A stretch of DNA of 64,000 bases from Desulfoferula sp040751985. Lineage in GTDB: Bacteria > Desulfobacterota > Desulfarculia > Desulfarculales > Desulfarculaceae. The stretch is from positions 9,140 through 73,139 of the forward strand of contig JBFMFU010000003.1 of assembly GCA_040751985.1 (NCBI GenBank). Direction: 5' to 3'. Positions 62,451 to 64,000 of the stretch are shown piece by piece. The position numbers were made by a program, and so were the translations under genes. Numbering within the stretch: position 1 is the stretch's first letter; each line of letters opens with the position of its first letter. The notes beneath the pieces are model-generated. The model saw only the letters and a program-made list of their open reading frames with translations. It did not search any database and was not told where the DNA came from.

Positions 62451-64000
62451 ATGTCTCGCAAGATGCTCATAAACGCCACCAACCCCGAGGAGTTGAGGGT
62501 GGCGGTGGTGGAAAAGGGCCGCCTGGAGGCCTTTTACGTGGAAACCGCCGCCGCCGAACAGACCAGGGGCAACATTTATAAAGGCGTCGTGGCCAACGTG
62601 GAGCCCCACCTGCAGGCGGCCTTCATCGACTATGGCCGGCCCCGGCACGGGTTTTTGCAGCTAGGCGACCTGCGCAATGATCTCTGGGCCGAGCACACCC
62701 CGCCGGCCAAGGGCCTGCCGCCCCTGCAGGATGTGCTCAAGAAGGGCCGGGAGCTATTGGTGCAGGTGGTCAAGGAGGGCGTGGGCAACAAGGGCGCGGC
62801 CCTGACCACCCATCTGTCCATCCCCGGCCAGTACATGGTGCTGACCCCAGGCCACGAGCACTGCGGCGTCTCGCGTCAGATCGAGAGCGAGGCCGAGCGC
62901 AAGCGCATCAAGGAGGTGCTGGACGCCATTCCCCGGCCGGGGGGGGTGGGGGTGATCGCGCGCACCGCGGCCGAGGGCCGGGCCAAGCGCGAGCTGACCA
63001 CCAACTACAACCAGTTGTTGCGCCTGTGGAAAGACATCGAGGCCCGGGGCGCCAAGGCCAAGCCGCGCACCCTGATCCACCGCGAGGAGGAGCTGGCGGT
63101 GCGCACGGTGCGCGACCTGTTCACCGCCGACCTGGAGGAGATACTGGTGGACGACCCCCAGGTGGCCGAGCGCCTGGTGCGCTTCGTGGGCCTGGTCAGC
63201 CCCCGGCGCAAGAACATCGTCAAGCTCTACCAGCAGCCGCGGCCCATCTTCGCCAAGTACCAGCTGGAAGAGCAGATCCTCTCGGTGTACCAGCCCATGG
63301 TGGCCCTGCCCTCGGGCGGCTCCATCGTCATCTCTCCCACCGAGGCCCTGGTGGCGGTGGACGTGAACTCGGGCAAGTCCTCCCGCGGCCAGGAGTTCGA
63401 GCAGACGGCCCTGAACGTGAACCTGGAGGCGGCCGAGGAGGTGGCCCGGCAGCTGCGCCTGCGCGACCTGGGCGGGCTGGTGGTGATCGACTTCATCGAC
63501 ATGCGCGACCGCTCCCACCAGCGCCAGGTGCGCCGGGCCCTCACCGAGGCCCTCAAGCAGGACAAGGCCAAGACCACGGTGGGCCACATCAGCCGCTTCG
63601 GCCTCTTAGAGCTGAGCCGCCAGCGCATCCGGCCGGCCATCGACTACGGCGCCACCCGGGTCTGCCCGGTGTGCCAGGGCCGCGGCCTGGTGCGCACGCC
63701 CGAGGCCCTGGGCCGGGAGGTGCTCAGGAGCCTGGAACTGAAGCTAAAGGGCCTGTCCGGCGGCGGGGTGCGGGTGCGGCTGCACCCGGAGACGGCCCGC
63801 TATTTGCAGAACGTCAAGCGCGCGGACCTGGCCCGGCTGGAGGCCGACACGGGCAAGTGCCTGGAAATAGAGGCTGATCACAATCTGGCCCCAGACGACC
63901 TCAAGCTGGAGGCCTGCCCGGCGCCCTGGAGCCTGCCCACGCCACCGCCCGAGCCCGCCCCAGCGCCCAAGCCCGCGCCGCCGGCCAAGCCCGAGCCCGA
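62451..64000 (+). CDS. Ribonuclease E/G family endoribonuclease, 3' end beyond window
   Basis: 516 codons are visible and the frame is open at the right edge. S1-type RNA-binding region (NIYKGVVANVEPHLQAAFIDYG, about 42-63), then the RNase E/G catalytic core: Asp near 304 in VAVDVNSGKSSRG and Asp near 346 in VVIDFIDMRDR bind Mg, and CPVC near 404 forms the zinc link. These positions agree with E. coli RNase E (303, 346, 404). The sequence then becomes Pro/Ala/Lys-rich (from about 490), suggesting a scaffold tail of the RNase E kind rather than short RNase G. It acts in mRNA decay and rRNA processing. Confidence 0.92.
   Translation, partial: MSRKMLINATNPEELRVAVVEKGRLEAFYVETAAAEQTRGNIYKGVVANVEPHLQAAFIDYGRPRHGFLQLGDLRNDLWAEHTPPAKGLPPLQDVLKKGRELLVQVVKEGVGNKGAALTTHLSIPGQYMVLTPGHEHCGVSRQIESEAERKRIKEVLDAIPRPGGVGVIARTAAEGRAKRELTTNYNQLLRLWKDIEARGAKAKPRTLIHREEELAVRTVRDLFTADLEEILVDDPQVAERLVRFVGLVSPRRKNIVKLYQQPRPIFAKYQLEEQILSVYQPMVALPSGGSIVISPTEALVAVDVNSGKSSRGQEFEQTALNVNLEAAEEVARQLRLRDLGGLVVIDFIDMRDRSHQRQVRRALTEALKQDKAKTTVGHISRFGLLELSRQRIRPAIDYGATRVCPVCQGRGLVRTPEALGREVLRSLELKLKGLSGGGVRVRLHPETARYLQNVKRADLARLEADTGKCLEIEADHNLAPDDLKLEACPAPWSLPTPPPEPAPAPKPAPPAKPEP

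Overview
The window is about 64 kb of GC-rich, densely packed bacterial chromosome. The gene content points to an anaerobic Desulfobacterota (Deltaproteobacteria), most like the Desulfarculales. This placement is an inference from a Qmo/Hdr-like electron-transfer operon, benzoyl-CoA-reductase-type and 2-hydroxyacyl-CoA-dehydratase-type proteins, a selenocysteine-containing SelD and a branched-chain amino acid (Liv) transporter. There are no rRNA, tRNA or CRISPR loci. Codon use is uniform and GC-rich except in two transposon-like inserts (1060-3551 and 61233-62378) and in a patch at about 36.6-38.7 kb.

Layout. 0-1 kb: the start of an isochorismatase-family gene (minus) and a secreted DUF547 protein. 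1.06-3.55 kb: a complete IS1595-family transposon with matching ends, an 8-bp target duplication and three cargo genes, including a PIN-domain nuclease; it sits between the DUF547 gene and its terminator. 3.9-11.6 kb (minus): QmoA-like, QmoB-like (HdrA/MvhD), HdrC, HdrB, a GcvH-type lipoyl protein and a GlcD-GlcF fusion. Divergently, 11.7-16.6 kb: a BcrB/HgdB-like dehydratase or reductase subunit, its activase, a CoA ligase and a thiolase, then two small genes. The two operons share a 140-bp intergenic region with back-to-back promoters and a palindrome.

17.8-27 kb: a membrane LytTR regulator, a secreted protein, the selenium cluster (LysR, HAD phosphatase, selD with in-frame UGA), UbiB with a phasin-like partner, a possible small RNA, and a PAS/GGDEF sensor. 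27-33 kb (minus): livFGMH, two tandem binding proteins and a 37-residue membrane microprotein. 33-36.3 kb: exonuclease III, an FmdB-type zinc ribbon, hypothetical membrane and secreted proteins and a tandem Cys-rich secreted protein. 36.6-38.7 kb: a degraded patch with a second hemW 3' end, molybdo-oxidoreductase and ferredoxin fragments and a DUF169 gene. 38.8-48.3 kb: hemW, an acyl-CoA ligase, dprA-topA, and an M20 peptidase with two solute-binding proteins. 48.5-61.2 kb: a 1536-residue protein of unknown function, dusB followed by an IspH-UbiA fusion, a radical SAM protein, and a 1401-residue double activase/dehydratase-like protein. 61.2-62.4 kb: a second IS1595-derived element carrying a methyltransferase. 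The window ends inside an RNase E/G gene.

Working together (inference): CoA ligases activate acids, the dehydratase/reductase and thiolase process the acyl-CoA, and the Hdr/Qmo-like complex with its lipoyl and flavin/Fe-S partners handles the electrons. The most unusual items are the two cargo-carrying IS1595 elements, the Hdr-lipoyl-GlcDF operon, the IspH-UbiA fusion and the 1536-residue protein.
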